DNA of 64,000 nucleotides from Pseudomonadota bacterium (GCA_022563255.1 JADFNS010000003.1:62001-126000), one strand, 5' to 3'. Shown: positions 48,332 to 58,715, numbered from the stretch's first letter. Notes: generated by a model from the sequence alone, not told the origin. Numbers and translations are program-made.

Positions 48332-50146
48332 TTACGTGCCGGATACGCCGGCCGGCTGTGGTGGACTATCGGTGGCCTCATCACTTGCGTACGGGATCAA
48401 AATTGTCGATTTCTGCATATCCCACGCTCCCGTGGGACAGCGCTCAGCGCACAGGCTGCAATGTACGCAAAGATCTTCGTCCTTCACCATGACCCGTCCA
48501 GTATGCGGAAGACCGGTCGATACATACAGTGCCTGCTCGTGGTTTTCGGCCGGCGCTGCCAGGCGCGTCCGAAGATCTTCCTCTGCACCGTTCTCGGTAA
48601 TCGTCAGACAATTGACCGGACATATATCGAGGCATGCGTCGCACTCGATGCACAAATTCGCCGTAAAAACGGTTTGAATATCGCAATTGAGGCAACGCTC
48701 GACTTCCCGCACCGCCTGCTCCGCCGTAAAACCGAGTTCGACCTCAATATCCAGCTTCTTGAAGCGCTCTTTCAGATCAATGTGCGGCATCAGCCTCCGT
48801 GGCGCCGTGTCGTAGTCGTTGGAGAAGCTCCACTCGTGCATGCCCATTTTCTGGCTCACAAGATTCAGACCCACAGGCAGGCGATCTTCAATATTCTCGC
48901 CCTTGCAATAGCGGTCGATCGAAATCGCCGCCTGATGACCATGCTCTACTGCCCAGATGATGTTCTTCGGACCGAACGCCGAGTCACCACCGAAAAACAC
49001 GCCGGCTCGCCCGCTCATCATGGTTGTCTCATCGACCAGGGGGCAATCCCATTCATTGAATTCGATGCCGATGTCACGCTCTATCCACGGAAAGGCGTTG
49101 TCCTGACCGATCGCCAGCACCACGTCGTCGCAGGCAATAAATTTTTCACTCGTAACGACGCCACGATCGATACGCCCATTCTCGTCAATATTGTATTCCA
49201 TCAATTCGAAATTCATGCCGACGAGCTTGCCGTCTTCGATGACGAATTCTTTGGGTGAATGGTTGGTGAGGATCTCTATATTTTCCTCCTCGGCATCTTC
49301 AAGCTCCCAGGAGGAAGCTTTGAAAAACTTGCGCGGCTTTCTCGCCATGACTTTGACATTGTCCGCGCCGATGCGCAGCGATGTACGGCAGCAATCCATT
49401 GCCGTATTCCCGACACCGATAATCAATACTCGCTTGCCGATGGACTTGATGTGCTCGAAAGCGACGGATTCAAGCCAGGCAATGCCAATGTGAATCCGAT
49501 CAGAGTCATAACGTCCCGGTATTTCGAGGTTTTTGCCATGAGGCGCGCCGGTGCCAACGAAAATCGCGTCGAATTTTTCGTCCATTAGGACTTTGAGGCT
49601 ATCGATCGGATGGTTCAGCCGCAGGTCGACGCCCATGTCGAGGATGTAGCCAATTTCCTCATCCAGCACTTTGGGTGGCAGGCGAAACTGCGGAATATTG
49701 GTGCGCATCAGGCCACCGGTCTTGGGAAGCGCTTCAAACATCGTGATCTGGTAACCCAGCGGGGCGAGATCGTTGGCGACCGTCAGGGACGCGCAGCCAG
49801 CACCGATCAGCGCAATCCTTTTGCCGTTACCGATCTTCGGCGCCTTCGGCAAACGTTCGGTAATATCGTCTTTGTGGTCAGCCGCGACACGTTTCAGGCG
49901 ACATATTGCGACAGGGCTGTCTTCGACCCGGCCACGACGGCACACGGGCTCACAGGGACGATCACAGACGCGTCCGAGAATACCCGGAAAAACATTGGAT
50001 CCCCGGTTTTCCATGTACGCATCACTGAACCGCCCCTGGGCAATCATGCGTATGTACGCGGGGACGTCGGTGTGAGCGGGACAGCCCCACTGGCAGTCGA
50101 CAACCTTATGAAAGTATTCCGGGTTAGAGGTATCGGTTGGCTTCAT
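48332..50146 (-). CDS. GltD-like FAD/NAD(P)-binding oxidoreductase with C-terminal 2x[4Fe-4S] ferredoxin domain
   Basis: CQWGCPAHTDVPAYIRMIAQGRFSDAY..., RIALIGAGCASLTVANDLAPLGY, CIECDACLDICPVNCLTI, CVHCSLCAERCPTGAWDM. Confidence 0.9.
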   Translation of the reverse strand: MKPTDTSNPEYFHKVVDCQWGCPAHTDVPAYIRMIAQGRFSDAYMENRGSNVFPGILGRVCDRPCEPVCRRGRVEDSPVAICRLKRVAADHKDDITERLPKAPKIGNGKRIALIGAGCASLTVANDLAPLGYQITMFEALPKTGGLMRTNIPQFRLPPKVLDEEIGYILDMGVDLRLNHPIDSLKVLMDEKFDAIFVGTGAPHGKNLEIPGRYDSDRIHIGIAWLESVAFEHIKSIGKRVLIIGVGNTAMDCCRTSLRIGADNVKVMARKPRKFFKASSWELEDAEEENIEILTNHSPKEFVIEDGKLVGMNFELMEYNIDENGRIDRGVVTSEKFIACDDVVLAIGQDNAFPWIERDIGIEFNEWDCPLVDETTMMSGRAGVFFGGDSAFGPKNIIWAVEHGHQAAISIDRYCKGENIEDRLPVGLNLVSQKMGMHEWSFSNDYDTAPRRLMPHIDLKERFKKLDIEVELGFTAEQAVREVERCLNCDIQTVFTANLCIECDACLDICPVNCLTITENGAEEDLRTRLAAPAENHEQALYVSTGLPHTGRVMVKDEDLCVHCSLCAERCPTGAWDMQKSTILIPYASDEATDSPPQPAGVSGT

Positions 50147-50199
50147 TTTATGGCCGCTAGCATAGCGGGATCACAGGGAAAGTAAACAGTTTTACGCGC

Positions 50200-51540
50200 T
50201 TAGCGCGCACGCCCGAAAATAAGCCTTTTGCCGGCTGTTTTGCCAGTGAGCTTGCCGTCGCGGTAGACGATTTCACCGTTGACAATCGTCAAATCTATGG
50301 CAGCCGAGAATTCGTGGCCCTCGAACGGCGACCAGCGGCATTTGCTCAGCAGGTTTGACTGACTGACGCGATAAGGCCGGTTCGGATCAACGACAACGAA
50401 GTCCGCATACCAGCCCTCTCTGACATAACCGCGTTCGACCACGCCGAATATGTCCGCCGGCGCGTGGCTGGCCCGGTCGACGACAAGTTCCACGCTGAGC
50501 TGCCCATCCGCAACCAGATCGAAAAGCGCCAACAACGCATGCTGAACCAGCGGCAGGCCAGCAGGCGCCTCAAAATAACTCGCGGCTTTTTCTGCTGCCG
50601 TGTGTGGCGCATGGTCTGTCGCGATGATATCGAGGCGCTGGTCGTTAAGCGCCGCAATCAATGCCTCACGATCGGTGGCGCTCTTGATAGCAGGATTGCA
50701 TTTGATCTGCGCGCCAAGCCGCTCATAGCTGGACTCGTCAAACCACAAGTGATGCACGCAAACTTCGGCAGTGATGCGCTTTTGCGACCGGTGCGCCGTT
50801 GAGAACAAGCTCATCTCAGTCGCCGTGGTCAAATGCAGGACCTGCAGCAAGGCGTCGTGCCGGCGCGCGAGATCCACGGCCAGACTTGAAGAAGCGAAGC
50901 AGGCGCTGGCGGAGCGAATCGCCGGGTGTTCGCTGAACGGCACATCGTCGCCGAACTTGGCGCGCGCTTTCGCCTCGTTTTCCCGGATCGTCGGCGAATG
51001 CTCGCAATGAGTAACGACGATGATCGGCGCGTGCTCAAACAGCTGCTCGAGAACCTCCGGATCATCGACCAGCATGTTACCGGTGGACGCCCCCATGAAC
51101 GCCTTGATGCCGCAAGCCTCGCCAACTTGCAACGCCTTGATCTCTTCAATGTTGCTGTTGGTCACACCCAGGTAAAAACCGTAGTTAGCCGTGCATCGCT
51201 GCACAGCCAACTCATACTTGTCGAGCAACGCCGCACGGGTTGTCGTTTGCGGATTGACGTTTGGCATATCCATGAAACTGGTGATCCCACCGGCCACGGC
51301 TGCCGCAGACTCCGTCGCCAGATCGCCCTTGTGAGTCATGCCAGGTTCACGGCAATGCACCTGATCGTCAATCATGCCCGGCAGCAGGTATTTGCCCGCA
51401 AGATCGATGACCGCCGCTCCCTCGGGCGCAGCAATTGACGAGCCAATTGTGTCGATGCGATCGCCGACGATCAACACGTCCGCGTCCCGTACCTCGCCCT
51501 CGTTCACGAGACGAGCGTTGCGTAGGAGGAGCTTGCTCAA
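50200..51540 (-). CDS. Dihydroorotase
   Basis: GKYLLPGMIDDQVHCREPGMTHKGDLATESAAAVAGGITSFMDMPN; IIATDHAPHT. Confidence 0.85.
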   Translation of the reverse strand: MSKLLLRNARLVNEGEVRDADVLIVGDRIDTIGSSIAAPEGAAVIDLAGKYLLPGMIDDQVHCREPGMTHKGDLATESAAAVAGGITSFMDMPNVNPQTTTRAALLDKYELAVQRCTANYGFYLGVTNSNIEEIKALQVGEACGIKAFMGASTGNMLVDDPEVLEQLFEHAPIIVVTHCEHSPTIRENEAKARAKFGDDVPFSEHPAIRSASACFASSSLAVDLARRHDALLQVLHLTTATEMSLFSTAHRSQKRITAEVCVHHLWFDESSYERLGAQIKCNPAIKSATDREALIAALNDQRLDIIATDHAPHTAAEKAASYFEAPAGLPLVQHALLALFDLVADGQLSVELVVDRASHAPADIFGVVERGYVREGWYADFVVVDPNRPYRVSQSNLLSKCRWSPFEGHEFSAAIDLTIVNGEIVYRDGKLTGKTAGKRLIFGRAR

Positions 51541-51660
51541 GCGGTCGTTCCTGTCAGCGAAGAAGCCGCATTATGGAAGGGTCGGGCGATGATTGCCATC
51601 GCACCTTTGCGGACGGCACCGCGGTATGCGATAACCGCGGTGCCGCCCACTACATCCTGA

Positions 51661-53092
51661 ATGATGAACAACGCGCACTACCTCGATCTGATCCGAAACG
51701 CGCAAGTCTACGACGTCGCGATCGAATCCCCTCTCGAACTCGCGCAGAATCTCTCCGCGAGAATGAACAACTGTATTTGGATGAAGAGAGAAGATCTGCA
51801 GCCGGTTTTCTCATTCAAGCTGCGCGGCGCTTGCCGCGCAGAAACGCGGCATTCGTGCCGTCGTCGTCATGCCCGTCACCACCGCCGCCATCAAGATCGA
51901 CGCCGTGCGCATGTTGGGTGGTGAAATTATCCTGCACGGCGACGAGTACGAGGACGCGTATGTGCATGCGCGCCAACTGGCCGATGTTCGGAAAATGGTC
52001 TTCATACACGCTTTCGATGACCCCGCTGTCATCGCCGGTCAGGGTACCATCGGTACGGAAATTCTCAGGCAGGCCGAAGAAGAGATCCACGCCGTCTTCG
52101 TCCCGATCGGCGGCGGCGGCTTGATTGCGGGCATCGCTACCTGCATAAAACTGCAGAAGCCCGAAATTCGCATCGTCGGAGTTGAACCGGAAGACTCCGC
52201 CGCCATGCGCGACTCTCTGGCCGCTGGTAAACCGGTAACCCTGGAGCACGTTGGCCTGTTTGCCGACGGCGTCGCAGTGCGCCGCGTCGGCGACGAGACG
52301 TTTCGCCTTTGCAAAGAATACGTCGATGAAATTATCACGGTCAGCACCGATCAATGCTGCGCAGCCATTCGGGATATTTTCGAGGATACACGCTCAATTG
52401 TTGAGCCCGCAGGCGGGCTTGCCATCGCCGGTGTCAAGAAATACATCGCAGCAAACGGCGTAACGGGACAAATGTTGATCACGATCAGCGGCGGTGCAAA
52501 CGTCAATTTCGATCGTCTCCGGCACATCGCCGAGCGCGCGGCGATAGGCGACCAGGCGGAGATGCTGATCGCCGCAGAAATTCCCGAGGAACCCGGCAGC
52601 TTTCGGCGCTTTTGCGAAGTACTCGGTCGCCGCAGCATCACCGAGTTCAATTACCGCTATGCCGATACGAGAATAGCTCACATTTTTGTCGGCGTGCAAT
52701 TGACAAACGGTCCGCAGGAAAGCGATGAACTCATGCAGGAGATGAAGCGGGCCGGTTTTGCCGTCATCGATCTCAGCAACAATGAGATGGCGAAACTGCA
52801 CGTCCGTCACATGGTCGGTGGGCGATCGCAGGGCATCGCCAATGAACGCCTGTTTCGTTTCGAGTTTCCCGAACGCCCCGGCGCTTTACTCGACTTCCTG
52901 AATGCAATTGGAACCAACTGGAATATCAGTCTGTTCCACTACCGCAATCACGGCTCCGATCATGGACGGGTACTGGCCGGCATCGACGTGCCGCAGGACG
53001 AGACCGAGGAACTGGAGGCTCACCTCGAAAAGCTCGGTTACGCGCATTGGGAAGAAAGCGACAACCCTGCCTATACGATGTTTCTCTCCTAG
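51661..53092 (+). pseudogene. ilvA: Biosynthetic threonine ammonia-lyase interrupted by internal deletion and frameshift
   Basis: Frame 1 [57 protein letters not shown] joins at ~51827 to frame 2 [32 protein letters not shown]...; two C-terminal ACT-like regions intact. Confidence 0.85.
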
Positions 53093-53850
53093 TCGCGGAA
53101 AGACGCATCCTGCCGATCCAGCTTGCGCAGCAACCCGGGCCAAACGAGCGCTCCACCCAGTCCCTTCGTCACCTTTTCCGCTTGCGCCTGAATACCGTCA
53201 ATAATTGGCTTCTTGATCCGTATGAGATCTCCGCCCGCCGACTGCGCCATGATCTGAATCTGGCATGCCGTTTCGAGCAAGTACATCATCAAGACTGCAT
53301 CCGGGATCGTAGCGCCCGTGGTCAATAAGCCATGATTACGCAAGATCATGGCCTGGCTTTCACCGAGGTCGGCAACCAGCCGCGGTTTTTCCTCATCATT
53401 GAGCGCAACACCCTCATACTCGTGGTAGGCCAGCGTTGCGTAAGGAAACAATGAGGTTTGCGAGATCGGCAATAATCCCTCCGCCTGGATGGATACTGCT
53501 ATTCCCGCTTTGGTGTGAACGTGCAATACGCAAGCGGCGTCGTGCCGTACCTCATGCACCGCGCTATGGATAACAAAGCCTGCCGGATTGACCGGATGCG
53601 GTGAGTCAACAACTTTGTCGCCGTTAAGATCGATTTTGACGAGACTGCTGGCCGTGATTTCCTCGAACATCATTCCATAGGCGTTGATCAGGAAATGATC
53701 GTCAGATCCGGGCACCCGCGCAGTTGCGTGCGTAAATACGAGATCGTCCCAGCCGAACATTGCCAGAATCCGATAACAAGCGGCGAGGTCAACCCGAACC
53801 TCCCATTCTTCAGCGGATACCTGGTCCCGCACGGAAATTTCGCTGCCCAT
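53089..53850 (-). CDS. Class II aldolase/adducin family protein
   Basis: VRVDLAACYRILAMFGWDDLVFTHATARVPG; SAVHEVRHDAACVLHVHTKAGIAVS; MILRNHGLLTTG. Confidence 0.92.
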   Translation of the reverse strand: MGSEISVRDQVSAEEWEVRVDLAACYRILAMFGWDDLVFTHATARVPGSDDHFLINAYGMMFEEITASSLVKIDLNGDKVVDSPHPVNPAGFVIHSAVHEVRHDAACVLHVHTKAGIAVSIQAEGLLPISQTSLFPYATLAYHEYEGVALNDEEKPRLVADLGESQAMILRNHGLLTTGATIPDAVLMMYLLETACQIQIMAQSAGGDLIRIKKPIIDGIQAQAEKVTKGLGGALVWPGLLRKLDRQDASFRD

Positions 53851-53985
53851 TTCTTCCCCCTGTTCTCCCGCCGCCTGCAATCCAGAGCGCCTTTATTCCT
53901 TATGTATTGCAACCTTTTTCGTATTGTACGCATCTAATCGACGTACACAGTGAAAATCCCTTACGCTGTTTATTTTGTACCGCTT

Positions 53986-54012
53986 GGCGGTGACGGTCGT
54001 CACCGCCTTTTT
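53986..54012 (+). terminator. Rho-independent terminator-like hairpin
   Basis: GGCGGTGAC-GGTC-GTCACCGCC followed by TTTTT. Confidence 0.6.
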
Positions 54013-54022
54013 ATGTCTGGCG

Positions 54023-56122
54023 TTACCACATTTCGCGCATTCGAGCCGCCACGTCGATTTGCCTGCTGGAACGCACGCGGAATTTTCCGGATCCGGATTC
54101 GGGGTTCCCCGCAAAAACTTTTTCCATCGTTGCCAGCAAGGATTCCGTCATGAAACGGCTGCGTGCACCGTAGACATGCTTGTCTCCGTTGCGGTGTTGT
54201 TGGGTGACGTGAAACTTAAGCGGCGCGATCAGCGACAACGACTGTTTTGCGCGAGTCATCGCAACATACAGAAGGCGACGTTCTTCCTCGATCATTTCCG
54301 GCTTGCCGGTCGCAAATTCGGACGGAAAATTGCCGTCGGATACATTCAGTATATAAACAGATTCCCATTCCTGACCTTTGGCCGAATGCACCGTCGAGAG
54401 AATCAGATAATCCTCGTCGAGCAGAGGATCACCCGCAAGATCGCCCGACGCCGACGGTGGATCGAGCGTCAACTCGGTAAGAAATCGTTCGCGCGTTGGA
54501 TAGCGACCTGATATTTGCTCGAGCTGCTCAAGGTCCGCTTCGCGCGTTTCGAGTCCGTCGTACAGACGCTCGAGCTGCGGCTGATACCAGTGTCGAACCA
54601 GCGATATCTGCCCTTGCCAGGCGCCATCGTCGGGAGCGGCATTTGCGAGCGTTTCCAATAGCTCGCAAAAAGCCGGCCAGTGATTCCTTGCCGCCGCCGG
54701 CGCCCGAAACTCGCGCAAAGACGAAAATAGATACTCGCCGACGGCCAGCTGCTCGAAACATCGAGCCGCATTTGCCGGACCCATGCCGGGTAACAACTTG
54801 AGCACTCTGAACGCGGCGATCTCGTTTTTTGGATTTTCGGCCCATTTAAGAACACTGAGCAAATCCTTGACATGCGCCGCCTCGAGAAACTTCAGGCCAC
54901 CATACTTCACATACGGAATATTGCGTCTTACGAGTTCAAGCTCAAGCCGGTCACTGTGGTGCGCACCGCGAAACAGCACCGCCTGATCTTTGAGTTGCAG
55001 TCCGAGTTCCCGGTTTTCCAGAATCGACTTGACCACATACTCGGCCTCGGCGTCACCGTCTTCGACGGTGACATAGCGCGGTTTGTCCCCGTCGATACGC
55101 CGCGAAAAAAGCTTCTTTCGGTATTGCCGATCGCTCTCCGCGATCAGGCAATTTGCGCTGTCGAGAAGAGGCTGACTCGAACGGTAGTTTTGCTCCAGCG
55201 TGATGACTTTTGCCGGCGGTGAATACTGCGCGGGAAAGCCCAGGATGTTTTCTACGTCGGCAGCGCGGAACGAGTAAATGGATTGTGCGTCATCGCCGAC
55301 GACCGTAACGCCCGTACCGTCGGGTTTGATCGCACTGAGAATTTGCGCCTGTATTAAATTCGTATCCTGGTATTCGTCGACCAGAACATGATCGAAGCAC
55401 GATCCGATTTCCTGTGCGAACTCCGGTTCTGCGACGAGATGGCGCCAGTACAACAACAGATCGTCGTAGTCCAGTACCTGGCTTTGCTGCTTGCGCAGTA
55501 CGTAGTGGCGAAACAACTCGGTCAGTTCATCTTCCCAGTCCGAGCACCAGGGATAGGTCTTGTCTATCGTTTCGACCAATGGTTGCTGGGTATTGACGCA
55601 GCGCGAATAAATCGCCAGGCAGGTATCTTTTTTTGGAAAACGACGTGCTGTGCGGGTCAGTTTCAGTGCATGCCGAACGACGTCCATGACGTCGCCTGAA
55701 TCGCCGCGATCAAGCACCGAGAAACCTGCGTCCAGACCCAGATTGTGTGCGTAACGTCGCAACAAGCGATTGGCCACCGAATGAAATGTGCCGGCCCAGG
55801 GCAAGCCGCCGGACGGCAACGGCGTGGAGTGGTTGCCTTGCGTGGCCACTCTGACGATTGATGCCACTCGCCGCTTCATTTCCTGTGCGGCACGGCGGGT
55901 AAAGGTCAGTAACAAAATGCGCTCCGCACTGACGCCCGAAATGACCAGGTGTGCAACCCGGTGCGCGAGTGTCGTGGTTTTGCCCGTGCCGGCACCGGCG
56001 ATGACCAGCAGGGGCCCTGCCGTGAATCCGTGGTCACCTGCAGACTCGCCGTACTCAGCGGCCAGGCGCTGTGCCGGATTCAGCATTTCCAGATGGTCAG
56101 ATGCTTGCTCGGCAACCTGCAC
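54023..56122 (-). CDS. UvrD/Rep-family ATP-dependent DNA helicase
   Basis: LLVIAGAGTGKTTTLAHRVAHLV, VLVDEYQDTNLIQ, STVHSAKGQEWESVYILNVSDGNFPSE, EEERRLLYVAMTRAK. Confidence 0.94.
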   Translation of the reverse strand: MQVAEQASDHLEMLNPAQRLAAEYGESAGDHGFTAGPLLVIAGAGTGKTTTLAHRVAHLVISGVSAERILLLTFTRRAAQEMKRRVASIVRVATQGNHSTPLPSGGLPWAGTFHSVANRLLRRYAHNLGLDAGFSVLDRGDSGDVMDVVRHALKLTRTARRFPKKDTCLAIYSRCVNTQQPLVETIDKTYPWCSDWEDELTELFRHYVLRKQQSQVLDYDDLLLYWRHLVAEPEFAQEIGSCFDHVLVDEYQDTNLIQAQILSAIKPDGTGVTVVGDDAQSIYSFRAADVENILGFPAQYSPPAKVITLEQNYRSSQPLLDSANCLIAESDRQYRKKLFSRRIDGDKPRYVTVEDGDAEAEYVVKSILENRELGLQLKDQAVLFRGAHHSDRLELELVRRNIPYVKYGGLKFLEAAHVKDLLSVLKWAENPKNEIAAFRVLKLLPGMGPANAARCFEQLAVGEYLFSSLREFRAPAAARNHWPAFCELLETLANAAPDDGAWQGQISLVRHWYQPQLERLYDGLETREADLEQLEQISGRYPTRERFLTELTLDPPSASGDLAGDPLLDEDYLILSTVHSAKGQEWESVYILNVSDGNFPSEFATGKPEMIEEERRLLYVAMTRAKQSLSLIAPLKFHVTQQHRNGDKHVYGARSRFMTESLLATMEKVFAGNPESGSGKFRVRSSRQIDVAARMREMW

Positions 56123-56138
56123 GACAGCTCCTCGTAAA

Positions 56139-56160
56139 AGTCTGTAGTTTTATACAGTAC
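56139..56160. promoter_or_regulatory. LexA-type (SOS) box
   Basis: CTGTAGTTTTATACAG: CTG-N10-CAG at 56142-56157 with AT-rich core, about 20 bp upstream of the minus-strand helicase ORF. Confidence 0.6.
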
Positions 56161-56320
56161 TGGATGTATTTACAAGGTTTGTTGCATAAAACCGTCGGTT
56201 GTCGTTGGCTGATAGCCCTTACGATTCGCCATTGTTGAGTCCATTACTATGTTGCGTCAGGTCGTGTATAAACACCATGCGTTCATATTTTAATATCCTA
56301 ATATACCGAAGAACTACGGC

Positions 56321-58681
56321 ATGACCTTCGAGATCGCTCTCGTCCTGAGCATATTGGTCGTTTCGCTGATACTTTTCATCAGCGAAGTCATTCGTATGGA
56401 CGTCGTCGCCCTGCTCGTTCTCGGAACGTTGGCCGTCACCGGTCTGGTCGACTCCAATCAGGCGTTCGCCGGCTTCAGTAACAGCGCCGTCATCACGGTT
56501 TGGGCCATGTTTATCCTCAGCGAAGGCCTGACCCGCACCGGAATCGCCGACATTATTGGCCGGCAGGTAATGCGCGCCGGTGGCCGCCGGGAAGTCACGA
56601 TGATTTTTGTCATCATGGTGACGGGCGCGGTGCTGTCGGCTTTCATGAACAATATCGGCGTCGCCGCCCTGATGCTTCCGATCGTCGTTCAGGTCGCCCG
56701 GCGAACGGGCATCCCCGCATCCAGATTGCTGATGCCCCTGGCGTATTCCACGCTGCTCGGCGGCCTGATGACCCTGATTGGCACACCGCCCAATCTGTTG
56801 ATCAGTGAGTCGATGGTGCTGGGCGGTTACGAACCGTTCAAGCTGTTCGACTTCACGCCGCTTGGCGGCGCCGTCATGGTCATCGGCGTGCTGTTCGTCG
56901 CTTTTTTGGGCCGGTTCCTGCTACCCAAAATAAGCACTGAACGTGGCAAACGAACCAGTCAACGCGGCCTGCGCTCCCAATATAAACTGCAGGAACGCAC
57001 GTTCATGATGCATGTGCCGATGGACTCGGTGCTGGTCGGCAAAACGCTCGCCGAAACCCGCATCGGCGCTTCTACAGGTTTGATTATTCTGTCGCTGATT
57101 CGCCGTGGTCGCAGCGAAACCCTGCCCGGAAGACAAACTGTCATCCGCGGCGGTGATCGCTTGCTCGTACAGGGACGTATCGATCAGTTCCGTGAGTTGC
57201 GGCGCTGGAGCGATCTGGTCATCGAGCGTGAAGCGCCTGTTCTCAAATCGATGGTTGCATCCAAAGTGGTCTATGCCTCCGTCATCGTCGCCGAAGGTTC
57301 GCCGGTCGTCACCGAACTCATCCGGGACGCGACATTCAGGGATCGATACGATGTGGCCGTCGTCGGCATCATGCGCAAAGACGGTTACCGACTGACTAAT
57401 CTCGCCTATGTACCGATCAAAGCCGGCGACCAGATGCTGGTTCAGGGCGAAGTAGAAGCCATCTCACAGCTCGAAAAATTCTCCGATTTTGAGGATGTGG
57501 AGGTCTTTTCTCCGGAACGTCTGGCGGAGACGTATCACGCTGATGAACGCCTGTTTGTCGTCAGACTGCCGAAAGACAGCGACCTCGTTAATGAAACGTT
57601 GAAGAAAAGCCGCCTCGCTGACGTATTCGACTTCCGGGTGCTTGCGATCTTCCGCGACGGCGAACTCAAGGTTATGCCGCGCGGCGGCGATGTCCTGCTC
57701 GGTGGCGACCTGCTGCTTATAGAAGGCCAGCAAAGTGACCTCGACGTCTTGCGCGGCTTGCAGGAACTCGAGATTGACACCAAGGTGCCGAGAAATCCCG
57801 GCGCATTCGAATCCGAACGCCTCACCCTGATGGACGCAACACTGGATCCGCGTACCTCGCTGGCCGGCAGGACTGTCGGCGAACTCAATTTTCGCGAGCG
57901 CTACGGCATAGAGCTCGCAGGTATCTGGCGTGAAGGCGAGACGATCGGCACCGACCTGGCCGACGAGCGCTTGCTTTTCGGCGACGCCCTGTTGCTGCTC
58001 GGTCCTCGTGATCGCCTGCAGCTGCTGTCATCGGACTCGGACTTCCTGATCCTGACGCCGCTGGGACAAGCGCCACCCGACACGCGCAAAGCGCCGCTGG
58101 CTGGTTTGATCATGATGGGCGTCATCGGCACGGTGATGCTCGGCTATACGCCGATCTCGGTTGCCGCCGTTATTGGCGGGACTATTATGGTTTTGACTGG
58201 CTGCCTTAATATGGAGGACGCGTACCGCGCTATCGACTGGCGCGCTATTTTCCTGATCGCGGGCATGCTGCCACTCGGTACCGCCATGCAGGAAACCGGC
58301 GCCGCGACTTATCTGGCCAACCAGGTAATGGTGTTGTTGGGCGACGCGGGTCCCTGGCCCGTCATCATGGGCCTCTACATCCTCACTGCCATGGCCACCA
58401 TGATCATCCCGACCGCCGCCCTGGTCGTCCTCATGTCGCCGATCGTATTGTCGACGATGGCGGACATGGGCGTGCAACCGCAAACTGCGATGATGGCCGT
58501 GGCCATGGCCGCATCTGCAAGTTTTACCAGTCCGATCTCACACCCGGCCAATATTCTGGTCATGGGGCCAGGCGGGTATCGATTCGTCGACTACCTCAAG
58601 GTCGGTGTGCCATTGACAATCGTCGTATTTATCACTGTGATGTTCCTGCTGCCGATACTTTGGCCGCTGGAGCCGGTGTAG
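56321..58681 (+). CDS. SLC13-family permease with TrkA-C (RCK_C) domains
   Basis: MDVVALLVLGTLAVTGLVDSNQAFAGFSNSAVITV; LLGGLMTLIGTPPNLLIS; repeated cytosolic VLVGKTLAETRIGASTG-type domains. Confidence 0.9.
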   Translation: MTFEIALVLSILVVSLILFISEVIRMDVVALLVLGTLAVTGLVDSNQAFAGFSNSAVITVWAMFILSEGLTRTGIADIIGRQVMRAGGRREVTMIFVIMVTGAVLSAFMNNIGVAALMLPIVVQVARRTGIPASRLLMPLAYSTLLGGLMTLIGTPPNLLISESMVLGGYEPFKLFDFTPLGGAVMVIGVLFVAFLGRFLLPKISTERGKRTSQRGLRSQYKLQERTFMMHVPMDSVLVGKTLAETRIGASTGLIILSLIRRGRSETLPGRQTVIRGGDRLLVQGRIDQFRELRRWSDLVIEREAPVLKSMVASKVVYASVIVAEGSPVVTELIRDATFRDRYDVAVVGIMRKDGYRLTNLAYVPIKAGDQMLVQGEVEAISQLEKFSDFEDVEVFSPERLAETYHADERLFVVRLPKDSDLVNETLKKSRLADVFDFRVLAIFRDGELKVMPRGGDVLLGGDLLLIEGQQSDLDVLRGLQELEIDTKVPRNPGAFESERLTLMDATLDPRTSLAGRTVGELNFRERYGIELAGIWREGETIGTDLADERLLFGDALLLLGPRDRLQLLSSDSDFLILTPLGQAPPDTRKAPLAGLIMMGVIGTVMLGYTPISVAAVIGGTIMVLTGCLNMEDAYRAIDWRAIFLIAGMLPLGTAMQETGAATYLANQVMVLLGDAGPWPVIMGLYILTAMATMIIPTAALVVLMSPIVLSTMADMGVQPQTAMMAVAMAASASFTSPISHPANILVMGPGGYRFVDYLKVGVPLTIVVFITVMFLLPILWPLEPV

Positions 58682-58715
58682 CTCGCCAGGTCTTTCGAAT
58701 TGTGGAGAAATTCCG

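Noticed and set aside
48203-49258. 351-aa plus-strand ORF
   Set aside because: Antisense to the korA/GltD-like genes; low-complexity mirrored composition, no domain.
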